64,000 bases of DNA from Lodderomyces elongisporus. Lineage: Eukaryota; Ascomycota; Pichiomycetes; Serinales; Debaryomycetaceae. The DNA lies in NCBI RefSeq assembly GCF_030384665.1, contig NC_083676.1:868001-932000 (forward strand), written 5' to 3'. The translations under genes and the position numbers were made by a program. The notes under the pieces were generated by a model, which ran no database searches, was not told the DNA's origin, and saw only the letters and a program-made list of their open reading frames with translations. This document shows, in pieces, positions 21,140 through 30,469 of this stretch. The number at the start of each line of letters is the position of its first letter. Position 1 is the first letter of the stretch.

Positions 21140-22148
21140 ATGTCTCAAAAAAAAGTATGTGTGTTCACTTTTTGTCTTATGTTGTCTCAATTAGTATCAA
21201 TTAGTCTTATTTTTGTCACTTGCTGGTTTGTTCTTTGACTAACAGGGTTACTTTTTTTCCCCCTTCCCTTTATAGAATGTTGAACCATGGAAATCATTTG
21301 TAGCTGGTGGTACCGCTGGTGCTATTGAAGGAGTCATTACTTATCCGTTTGAGTTTGCCAAGACTCGTCTTCAGCTAGTAGATAAGAGTGCATCACCTAA
21401 CCAACTGCGAAACCCACTTAAATTAATTTACAATGTTGCCAAACAGCAAGGAGTCTCTGCGTTGTACGTGGGATGTCCTGCTTTTGTTGTTGGAAACACC
21501 GTGAAGGCTTCGGTGCGGTTCCTTGGGTTTGATGCAATTAAGAATATGCTTGCCGATAAGGATGGGAAATTGTCAGGTCCGAGAGGTGTTATTGCCGGTT
21601 TGGGCGCTGGGTTGTTGGAGAGTGTTGTTGCGGTTACACCATTCGAAGCTATAAAGACAGGGCTAATCGACGACAAGCAACGACCCAATCCAAAATACCA
21701 AAATGGGTTGGTACTGGGAACAGTGAAGTTGTGCAAAGATATGGGATTCCGTGGGATCTATGCCGGTGTTGTGCCAGTGAGTTTACGACAAGCTGCAAAT
21801 CAAGCAGTGAGGTTGGGTTCATATAATGCAATCAAGACGGCAATTCAGCAAGCCACTGGCACCCCACCTAACCAACCATTGAGCTCGGCCGCTACGTTTG
21901 CTGTAGGTGCTTTTGCTGGTATCATAACAGTGTACTCTACCATGCCTATCGACACCGTCAAGACTAGAATGCAAGCATTGGGATCGGAGAAGGAATATAC
22001 TTCGACTTTGAATTGTTTTGCAAAGATATTCAAAAATGAAGGAATTTTGACATTCTGGAAAGGCGCTACTCCAAGATTAGGAAGATTGGTCTTGAGTGGA
22101 GGTATTGTGTTCACCATATATGAGAAGATGTTGGTGTTATTGAAATAA
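21140..22148 (+). CDS. CTP1: Mitochondrial citrate transport protein, spliced
   Basis: Mitochondrial carrier-family protein that exchanges citrate across the inner membrane. Exon 1 is 21140-21154 (MSQKK) and exon 2 is 21276-22148, giving 295 aa (about 299 in S. cerevisiae). The three carrier repeats are visible. Repeat 1 has YPFEFAKTRLQ, repeat 2 has TPFEAIKTGLIDDK, and repeat 3 has STMPIDTVKTRMQ, each followed by its downstream half, including GPRGVIAGLGAGLLESV and FWKGATPRLGRLVLSGGIVF. An ATG lies inside exon 2 at 21462, but starting there would lose the whole first carrier repeat. A CTG at 21405-21407 aligns with Ser of S. cerevisiae Ctp1, as I recall that sequence. Confidence 0.94.
21155..21275 (+). 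other. CTP1 intron (121 nt)
   Basis: Donor GTATGT at 21155-21160, branch-like GACTAAC at 21237-21243, a T/C-rich tract, and a TATAG acceptor ending at 21275. It is phase 0 and sits after only five codons. Confidence 0.92.
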
Positions 22149-22364
22149 GTGCGAAAAGAGGAGAAGAGAAAACTTTAGTATATCATAACTGATATTTTTA
22201 TTACCGTTTAGTATATAATATAGACAATGTCAAATCAAGACACTACTTGAAAAAGAAAAAAGGAAAAGTAAAGTAAAGTAAAGAAAAAACAGATAATAAA
22301 AGGAAAAAAAAAAAAGAGAGAGAGAGAACAACCTCTTTAATAAACAAAGGTAAAAGAGCGGCCT

Positions 22365-23301
22365 CTAATTCGAGGTTTGAGCAGTTGTTCTCTCATTACT
22401 TGTTTCCTCGTCATTTTCAACATGCCCTGTTAGACTGTTTACAACGGTGGTTCCTGAAGATGGTTGTAAAATTGATTTCTCCAACTGTTTGATTTTGTAA
22501 AAATCAATTACACTTTTGACGATAATAAATAAGCCAAATGCAATCAACGCATATGCAACATACGGGGCAGACCCGTGGTTGCCACCGTTACTGTCTGCGC
22601 CTCCAACAGAGTCGTCTATATTTTGAGTCTGGCTGAATACACCGCCAGCAGTATACGCATCCACTTTCCCCATTAATCTCGCATTCCTATCAATGTCAAA
22701 TTCGTTGGGGTCTTCAATCACAATTTTCTTTGGTAATTCGTTTGGGTTGCCCATATTCATTGGGATGATGTTCCATCCGTACAAGATCAAATTGGCACCA
22801 AGGCCAAACCTTGAGCCTTGTTTTGCTGCATGTGATGTATGCAATAGGTAGCATAGGATAAATCCAACAAACTGGAATGCCACAGTCACCAATGCATTCC
22901 ATACAAAGTTGGCAATGTTTCCAACTGGAAGGCCTTGCACAAATACTTCGTCATCGTACATGGGGGAGATCATTGTTGATTCCCAATACTCTGGGCTAGC
23001 ATCCTGGCTTGCCTCTTCGTAGGTTGGTGGATGCAACTCTCGCTCTTGTTGAAGTAAAGCTTCTGCGGTATCTGGTTTTGCCATAAGATTTTGAAACACA
23101 CCATCAGTGCCCTGACCTATAAACCTCCCTGGTACATTCCTCTCCATGCGGCCTGTCTGAATACCATTGCTTAGTCTTTGATACGTTTGTCGTATTGGAA
23201 CGAAATGGTGTAACACTCGTAGTACGCGCTGTTTTGGTGTGAGGCGCGGTGGCACTTGTGATTCAAGATCTGCCGATGACGACGGAAAAGAAGAGGAAGA
23301 G

Positions 23302-23335
<34 letters not shown>

Positions 23336-23748
23336 GTGCGGTATTATTTATTGCGTTGGAATCTGATAAAGTGGGTGGAGATGAAAGAGACAGTGGCGCT
23401 ATTTGGTTTGATGTAAACTCGCCATCAGGTTCAAGTGATAGACGAGCGGGATTTGGGTTATCTTCTTCATCCACCTCTGGTATTAATCGCTGCAGTTGCA
23501 GTTGTTGTTGTTGCTGTTGTTGTTGTTGATGATTTTCATTTATATGTGCTTCACCATGGTCAAGCTATAGTACAAGAGTGTTAGTATTAGAAACATTGTG
23601 AACATGTTGTCCAGACCCGGTGGCTCCGACCCCGACCTTTGCAAGTGGCCAAAATTAGCATTGAGAATTTAGGATATATCGCGTGCATTGTGCACTTTTG
23701 CTTCTCCAACCACCTGATTGTTATACATACCCTTTGGTAGTTAGTCAT
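22365..23748 (-). CDS. BSD2: Bsd2/Ndfip-family Rsp5 adaptor, spliced
   Basis: Multi-pass adaptor that recruits the HECT ubiquitin ligase Rsp5 to membrane cargo and controls metal transporter sorting. Exon 1 is 23731-23748 (MTNYQR) and exon 2 is 22365-23564, giving about 405 aa. The N-terminal part has a poly-Gln tract and Ser/acidic low complexity. A PY motif, PPTYEEA, lies near residue 185. Three hydrophobic segments follow: NIANFVWNALVTVAFQFVG, a short GLGANLILYGWNIIP segment and APYVAYALIAFGLFIIV. The NFVWNALVTVAFQFVGF block is the Ndfip/DUF2370 signature. The frame of exon 2 is open past the first internal ATG (23474) up to the acceptor site, which argues for the spliced start. Confidence 0.88.
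23565..23730 (-). other. BSD2 intron (166 nt)
   Basis: Donor GTATGT at 23730-23725, perfect TACTAAC branch at 23586-23580, and a CTATAG acceptor ending at 23565. The middle (about 23608-23650) is unusually GC-rich for an intron here. No C/D or H/ACA snoRNA boxes were recognised in it. Confidence 0.9.
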
Positions 23749-24879
23749 CTAGTTGGTCTGTGTGTGTGTGTGTGTGTGTGTTAATGTAGAGCTTTTTGTT
23801 TGCTTCTTATATGATGTGGGTAGATTTCTAAATAATAAAAAGTAAAGAAGATGCTATAAATATAGTGTAATACAATTAGACATGCGAATAGCCTACAATT
23901 TTCCGCAGTTGAAAGTTACGCACTGTTTGTCTCAACTCCCAGGCAAAAAAAAAAGAAAAATAGGAAATTTAACAATCTATGGTTTTTAGCAAATTGTACA
24001 CGACCAGTGAAATATCTCTATTTTCTTTTTTCTTAGCCGCTTCTTCAAACATAGCCTCCTTTTTTATTGAGTTTTGAGAACCATCCAGTTTCTTCAATCA
24101 ATACCAACAATTACGAAACAGGGTTTTAACAATTATTAGTGGTTCTTTTTATTTTATTTTTTTTGGTTTATATGTAACTATCGTGGATACAGTAAAGGAA
24201 AAGTTGTTTGTTTTTTGTTTTTTGTTTTTTGATTAAGTATATATGGAACACATACCAAATGGTTTATCAAAATGTATACGGACTTATATTTTACTAGCTT
24301 AAGCACACATTTTTCTTTCTCTTGTTATAATCTTCCCTTTAAAGTCTTTTTTTTTTCCCCTCAATTCCGAGCAAAATATGGAATATGTGAGCTTTCTTTT
24401 TTTAACTTGAATTTTACATACTTTACAACTACAAATACTTTACTTTGCTCTACTTGTATAGAACCTGTTGTTTGATATACACATGCTCTTTTCTTTTCTG
24501 TTTTTTTTTTTTTTTCAGTTCTTTCATTTTTTCAGTTCTTTCATTTTTTCAGTTCTTTCTTTTCTGATTTCCTAGTTTTTTGGTACTGGACTCAGTCCAC
24601 AAAAGGGGAGATGCGACTCGACAGAGACTCGTGGCATAATAATATTTCGAGATCTTTGTGTGTTTTGTTTTTGTTTTTTTTTTTTTAAAATAAAATAAAA
24701 AAGACAGTTAGATCCCCATACAAAAGGTAAGTACTGCGGCAAGAGTTCACTTTATGTTTGTGTAACTTACCCCAAGAGTCCCATATCTTTTGAGTTTCAA
24801 GTGCAATGACGCCCCAAAGAAGGAAAGAAGAGGAGAAAAGGAAAGTAAACAAAACTCCATAATGTATATTGTATAAGCA
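23749..24879. other. Intergenic region, BSD2 promoter and AYR1 3' side
   Basis: About 1.1 kb, AT-rich, with a (GT)n tract (23759-23780), a TTTTTTG repeat (24208-24232), a CAGTTCTTTCATTTTTT repeat (about 24518-24560) and T/A runs. A small hairpin, GGACTCAGTCC, lies at about 24589-24599. No gene or tRNA is recognised. Confidence 0.6.
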
Positions 24880-25797
24880 CTAGTCATACTTGATTTTCTT
24901 TGCACGAACATTCTTTGCTACATTTTTCAAAACTCGTCTCTGCTTAAAGTTGCTTTGAATCAAAAACTCAACCAACCAAAGTGGGAACCAGCGACTAATA
25001 AAGTGGAGTAGATAAGCTTTAAAACCACCATACAAATTGAACCTCGTCAGGTTCCTACCAATTTGGCTCACCATCTCCTTTGCATACTTTGCAGGACTGT
25101 ACCTACTATTGTGTGACATTTCCTGTGTTTCAATCATACAATCCACAATTCCTTCAACGTTATACTTTGATCCTTCATAGAGCGCCTCAATTGTTTCTAT
25201 TGGGACGCCAGCTGCAATCTCAGTATCAACGCCTCCCGTAATCACACTGTGCACCCTGACACCAAAAGGGGCCATTTCTCCGTGTAGTGTTTTGGCATAA
25301 GCATCGATGGCAGCCTTGGTGGCACTATAAGCACTTGTCCAAGACAATGGCACTCTTGCTGCCACAGAGCTGGTGTAAATAATTGAACCTTTGGCATTGA
25401 TAACAAAGGGAGATAAGTACTTTGTCGCGTTTATATGGCCAATCACATTGACCTGGAATATTCTGTCGAGCTGAGCCTCATCCATTTCAGTTGCGGGTCC
25501 ACCAATGGCAATACCAGCATTGTTGTAAAGGATATCCAAGTATCCGCCAGTCTCCTTCAAAACTACATCCTTAACATGCTTCAAGTCTTCAAGGTTGGTA
25601 ATGTCGCACGGGATCGAAATAACTCCAAACTCGGCAACCAATGGATCTTGTAATGGAATAAACTGCTTTGGTGAACACGCAAACACTTTATAACCTTTTC
25701 TGCTAAACTCTTTGGCTAGTGCAAACCCTATACCGGATGAGGCTCCCGTGATAAGAGCATATTTCGTTCTCAGACTATTGGTGTTACGTGGTGACAT
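24880..25797 (-). CDS. AYR1: Short-chain dehydrogenase, Ayr1-like (1-acyl-DHAP reductase)
   Basis: NADP(H)-dependent SDR, probably the lipid-particle/ER enzyme that reduces 1-acyl-dihydroxyacetone phosphate in phosphatidate synthesis. The 305-aa protein has TGASSGIG (residues about 17-24), NNAG (about 91), a catalytic Ser in IIYTSSVAA and the YSATK Tyr/Lys pair. The GHINATKYLSPF and HGEMAPFGVRVHSVITGGVDTEIA segments resemble Ayr1 more than generic SDRs. A hydrophobic C-terminal stretch (LLHFISRWFPLWLVEFLI) and a Lys-rich end fit membrane association. Paralogues of this family are common in yeasts, so the exact substrate is uncertain. The ATG at 25797 is the first of the frame. Confidence 0.75.
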   Translation of the reverse strand: MSPRNTNSLRTKYALITGASSGIGFALAKEFSRKGYKVFACSPKQFIPLQDPLVAEFGVISIPCDITNLEDLKHVKDVVLKETGGYLDILYNNAGIAIGGPATEMDEAQLDRIFQVNVIGHINATKYLSPFVINAKGSIIYTSSVAARVPLSWTSAYSATKAAIDAYAKTLHGEMAPFGVRVHSVITGGVDTEIAAGVPIETIEALYEGSKYNVEGIVDCMIETQEMSHNSRYSPAKYAKEMVSQIGRNLTRFNLYGGFKAYLLHFISRWFPLWLVEFLIQSNFKQRRVLKNVAKNVRAKKIKYD

Positions 25798-27056
25798 TGT
25801 TTATGTGAAAAACAAACAACAAATTCTTGTATTACTTGACTTAATGTTCTTTTCTTTTAATTCTTTTTCTTTCTTTCTTGTAACTCCTTGCTGTAGTTAT
25901 TAAATAATCTAGATTTGAGAAAATAAAATTAGGAAAGTGAAATGAAGACTGCTTCTGCTTATATTTATAAGTATTTGTAAATCATCCACAATTCGACGAA
26001 TGGTAAGTGAGGGGAAAGCGGGAGAAAGAGACAAAGACTTAATATGCACAAACCATATTCAATATGGAACCCAAAAAATCAAAAAAAATTGAAAAAAAAA
26101 AAACGTCAAAAAGAAATGGGATTAAGAATAGGAAGGCAGGATGGATGGGGAGGGGCAAGCAAGGAGAGATGGAAATAGAGTGCAAAAAAAAAATAATACA
26201 AAGACAAAGCAAACAACCAAACAACCAAACACAGCAAAAAAGTTTATAGAAAAAGAAAAAGGAGAAACAATTGAAATTTTGTCATATGTCATATGTCATA
26301 TATGTACACAATGCTTTCAACTAATCAATGGGATTTTCATATGCGAGACAATTTTCCATCATCTTTCTTTGCAAAATTTTTTATTTTTTATTTTTATATA
26401 TATTTTGTACTGTGTCTGTCCTTGTGCGGCTTTTGTGGGGTAGTTGCAGCAGCAAATTCTACCCCTCCCGTTTTCGTATCACTTTCCCTTTGTTTGACAA
26501 TCAATGCAGAATTTAAGAGAAACTTTGATTATTCGGAAATAGACAGATTTATCCGTACACCGGAGATAAAACAATCCTCTAACTCCAACTCTGCATCACA
26601 GTTTATCACACACAAATTTACATTTATATTTACATTTATATTTACAATTATATTTACTTTTATCACACACGAAAATACATTTTAGTTATACCAAAACTTA
26701 GAATAGACACCTAATCATGTAAAAGAAATGACTAGAGGAGGCTGTAATAGAACAGAGAAAAAGAAAAACGTAAAAAGACGACAAGTTCAGGACACAAAAT
26801 AGTTTACATATATATATATATATGTTGGCGTGAAAATGGGAGCGGGAGTGGGAGTAAGAGAGTGTAGATGTTTTTTAAAAGTATGTATATGCGTATGGAA
26901 AAGTAGCCCTAAATATTGGCTCGATTTACTTAATAATACATTTATTAGTTGAAATCAGTCTATCAAAAAAGAATGAAAAAAAGAAAGTTACTTCAAACTG
27001 CCCAATACTAGCCTGCATTTGGATTAATCCCACACCTAAGATTTGTTTTCCATAAA
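25798..27056. other. Intergenic region between SNF5 3' end and AYR1 promoter
   Basis: About 1.26 kb, A/T-rich. It contains A tracts (26082-26104), AAACAACC repeats (26210-26232), TTTATATTTACA repeats (26620-26660) and a (TA)n tract (26808-26823). Short frames in 26141-26685 are low complexity and unsupported. Nothing else is seen. Confidence 0.6.
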
Positions 27057-29864
27057 TTAGTCTAATAACTTAATGGTCACATTAAATGTTCCTTCTATAG
27101 GATCATGATGATAAGTGACCAAGTCATTCGCTACGGGTTCAGGTGTAGGTGGCCTATAATCAGGATTCTTGACCTGCAGTCTTTTGACAACCACCTCATT
27201 ATACTCGTAAACATCAGGCACACCCAAATCAACTCCACCTGGTAATATACTCGAGGGCGCTGGAGTTCTAAATGTTCGGGGAACATCTGATAAGTCAAGC
27301 AGAATAGTACCTCTTCCAGTATGTGCAGCAGCACGCCTCGAGGACACAAGTCCCCTTGAACCAACACTTCCACGGTCATTACTTGACGAAAAACTATTAC
27401 CACCACCAAGACCACCACCACCACTGCCAAGACCAAGGCCAAGACCAATACCAAGACCACCGCCACCGCCACCGCCACCGCCACCAACGCCACTACTACC
27501 TCCTCTACCTTCAAAACCTCCACTACCCGAACCAAAAGCACCTCCAGAACCAAACAAAGCTTGTGCATCTTCATTGTAATTGTGTCTACGTTTTCTTCTA
27601 CTCTCCCTCTCAAGTTCTTTATCCATTCTCTCCACTTCCATTTCTGTCAATTTGATCAATTGTGGACAATAATCTGAAACATTGGAAGGGTTCCTCAAAA
27701 TCGAAAAGAAATCATCTACAACCTGATAGTCTTTAGAAACCAAACGCAACGCAGGTAAAAGATGGTTGCGTACACTATCATCAGTAACTGGAGTACCATC
27801 AAAAGCGTAACCAGCCAAATTTAAGGCCTTCAAGTACATCTGACTCTGTTCGCGGATACTATGGGCAATAACTGTGGCAAACTCACCAGGCAAATACAAC
27901 TCGTCACTCATCATGGTTGCAAACTCCTCGGGGTCCAGATCGCCATTATTCAAAATGTCCCACTCAAACTGATCCGTCAACTGAGTGTTGTTGATGATAA
28001 TATCAATCTTAATCGGTATTCGTAATTCCCCTGTCGTTTTAATAGGTTTTTGCTGGTAATCTGCAATCTGCTCCTTGATCGAACTCAATATAGTATGATA
28101 ATGAACTTTGGGGATAAACTTGTAGTCTTCCAATAATTGGGTCGTAAAGTCCTCAACACTCAAAACCTCTTCATTTAAATCCCAGAGAAATGTATCACGC
28201 AATTTAAACTGGTCTCGTTCTTGGTCAAACTCAAGTCGTATCGGCACATAGTTCTTCAGTTGTTTGTCTTGACGCATTAACCGTTCATTAATCATTCGAT
28301 CAGTATAATCGCGTGGAGGTAACAATAATTTAGTACCAGTATTAGTTACTCCATTGCCATACCCTTGGTACCCTTCGCCCCATATACTATTATTCAATTG
28401 ATTTTTTGCACTCAATTGAATTGAGTTCATTCGTAATTGCTTTACCATGTTGTACTGTTGCAAGTCTTTCGACAAGCTTTCCAATTCCATTTTGTTCTCA
28501 AATGATTGTTTGGAATGTTCAGCCAAAAACATCGCATCCTTTTGTATCATAGTTTCATACACTTTTGTATCAAGGGGAACCTCCTTGTTTTCTTTGGTCA
28601 ACTTATCTGACCATTCATGAAAGCTTGAAAGTGGTTTCATTGGAACTTTACTCAAAAACTCTTGCGCGCTTAAAGATGGAGCACTGACTGGGACATTGAT
28701 ATTTGAACCTGCCTGTTGAGAGGATGGGTATTGACCGGCTTGATCAAGCTGAGTTTGCAGAGGGTGTTGCACCGGAATACCCCCGGGTGTTGCAAAGTTT
28801 CCTGGGTTGCTCGCCATACCCCCATTCAGTAAACCGTTTGGTACACCATTGGGAACACCATTGGGAACACCATTGGGTACACCATTGGGTACACCATTGG
28901 GTACACCATTGGGTACACCATTGGGAACGCCATTTAATACGCCATTAGGTAAATTATTAGGTAAACCATTGGGGACGCCTGCAGGAATCACATTGGGCAA
29001 ACCGGTTGGTAATGTGCCAGACACACCGGGAGGTACACCAGGTGGCCCGCCAGTGGGTATACCATTGGGCATCATGTTGGGCACACTTTCAACTTCACCT
29101 ACACCTGCATTTACTCCATTGGTGACTTCTCCATATAATTGAGGACTTGCCCTAGTGCCACCAATACCCTTTGGGCCTGGTACAGAAGGCACTCGACTAG
29201 GTACCTTCTTGATTGGTAGTCCGCCTGGAATACCCAAGTTCTGCATACTCACGGATTGCGGCGACATTTGGTTTTGAACATTTCTCTTATATGGTAAGTC
29301 ATGAGGATATTGTGGTTGAAAGTTGGGTGGAGATTGTTGTGCGATATTTTGAGTATTTTGTAAATTTTGAATGTGAGCTTGTGGTTGTTGAGCTTGTTGC
29401 TGCTGAAGTCTAATTACCTGCTCATTGCTCATCAGCTGCATCAGAAGATCTTGGAATTGCTGAGAACCAAGCATCTGCTCAGTGTGTCCTCCAACACCAA
29501 ACCCTGTTCCTACTCCCACACCATCTGATGCACTTTGTGGCAGCATCTGTTGTTGAATATTATTCATAATCCTCTTGTTTTGAGGGTTTTGCATAAGCTC
29601 CTGGCGTTGCCTATACTGTCTCATTGCTTCTTGAAACTGTGGAAGGTTCTTAAGAACTTGCATTTGTTGAGGGTTGAGCGAAGCTAAAAATTGTGGAGTA
29701 ATTGGTGGAAGTCCCCCAGTTCTAGCTTGCGGAGGACCTCCTTGTGATTGTTGTTGATGCTGTTGCTGTTGCTGTTGAGGCTGTTGGTGAACCGGCAGAA
29801 TGCCCTCTAAAGGCATCTGTGGTGTAAACTGCAGCTGCTGGTTATTGTTCATGATAGATTGCAA
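27057..29864 (-). CDS. SNF5: SWI/SNF chromatin-remodelling subunit Snf5
   Basis: Core subunit of the SWI/SNF ATP-dependent nucleosome remodeller. The 935-aa protein has a long Gln-rich N-terminus (poly-Q near residues 28-42 and repeated Gln-rich stretches to about 200), then a Pro/Gly-rich region with about ten tandem NGVP-type repeats (about 295-350). The SNF5 domain follows with its two repeats: RPT1 from VPIRLEFDQERDQFKLRDTF (about 540) and RPT2 from IPIKIDIIINNTQLTDQFEWD (about 615), through PGEFATVIAHSIREQ. A Gly-rich segment and a conserved C-terminal tail (PRTFRTPAP, RLQVKNPDYRPPTPEP) end the protein. The Q-rich N-terminus and tail favour Snf5 over the RSC paralogue Sfh1. Confidence 0.92.
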   Translation of the reverse strand: MQSIMNNNQQLQFTPQMPLEGILPVHQQPQQQQQQHQQQSQGGPPQARTGGLPPITPQFLASLNPQQMQVLKNLPQFQEAMRQYRQRQELMQNPQNKRIMNNIQQQMLPQSASDGVGVGTGFGVGGHTEQMLGSQQFQDLLMQLMSNEQVIRLQQQQAQQPQAHIQNLQNTQNIAQQSPPNFQPQYPHDLPYKRNVQNQMSPQSVSMQNLGIPGGLPIKKVPSRVPSVPGPKGIGGTRASPQLYGEVTNGVNAGVGEVESVPNMMPNGIPTGGPPGVPPGVSGTLPTGLPNVIPAGVPNGLPNNLPNGVLNGVPNGVPNGVPNGVPNGVPNGVPNGVPNGVPNGLLNGGMASNPGNFATPGGIPVQHPLQTQLDQAGQYPSSQQAGSNINVPVSAPSLSAQEFLSKVPMKPLSSFHEWSDKLTKENKEVPLDTKVYETMIQKDAMFLAEHSKQSFENKMELESLSKDLQQYNMVKQLRMNSIQLSAKNQLNNSIWGEGYQGYGNGVTNTGTKLLLPPRDYTDRMINERLMRQDKQLKNYVPIRLEFDQERDQFKLRDTFLWDLNEEVLSVEDFTTQLLEDYKFIPKVHYHTILSSIKEQIADYQQKPIKTTGELRIPIKIDIIINNTQLTDQFEWDILNNGDLDPEEFATMMSDELYLPGEFATVIAHSIREQSQMYLKALNLAGYAFDGTPVTDDSVRNHLLPALRLVSKDYQVVDDFFSILRNPSNVSDYCPQLIKLTEMEVERMDKELERESRRKRRHNYNEDAQALFGSGGAFGSGSGGFEGRGGSSGVGGGGGGGGGGLGIGLGLGLGSGGGGLGGGNSFSSSNDRGSVGSRGLVSSRRAAAHTGRGTILLDLSDVPRTFRTPAPSSILPGGVDLGVPDVYEYNEVVVKRLQVKNPDYRPPTPEPVANDLVTYHHDPIEGTFNVTIKLLD

Positions 29865-30469
29865 TCAGAGCTTTTTGTTGGAGTTTGTATCCGCCGAATA
29901 GTAGAATGTTTTGGTTTTTTATCTTTTTTTTTTTTTAGTATATTTTTGTTTTATTTTTGTTTTATTTTTCTTTCTTTCTTTCTTTCTTTCTTTCTTTTTT
30001 CTGCTCTTATTATTATCTAATAATCAACTATAAGTTTTTTTTTTTTCGAAATTTTTGTCCGACAAAACATTGCGGCTTAATTTTTCGCGACAAATTTTAC
30101 CAGCCCTCGTATAGCCTAGACAGCGCACCGCTTGAACAGCAGGTGGATAGCTCATATTGTAAATCTAACTTGTCACAAAGAGCATCTAGAGAGGTAATGA
30201 ACTTTTCTAAAAAATAAATACTTGAAGAAGATTCTTGTTATCATCATTTGGATTGCGAAATGTAAATAAGAGAATATGATGAGCAAACCCACAGTGGGCT
30301 CACAGTGGGCTCAAAAAAAGTACCGAAAATGAGTCCAAAACAAATCGGTTGTAAAATTCCAAACAACTACGAAACGCTTCTCCAGTTAGCAATAAGTTAT
30401 GCAAATAGAATAAAAAAAAAACAACACTTTCTTCAAATTTGCATTAAACAAAATGAAATAAACTATAAA
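29865..30469. other. Intergenic region, SNF5 promoter and POL1 3' side
   Basis: About 600 bp. It has a (TTTC)n tract (29967-29998), a T run (30036-30047), a moderately GC-rich block (30060-30200) without an obvious gene, and a direct repeat CACAGTGGGCTCA (30290-30302 and 30301-30313, sharing two bases). No tRNA is recognised. Confidence 0.55.

Noticed and set aside
28703..29142. Plus-strand frames with GTPLGTPLG-type repeats
   Set aside because: Antisense translations of the SNF5 NGVP repeat.
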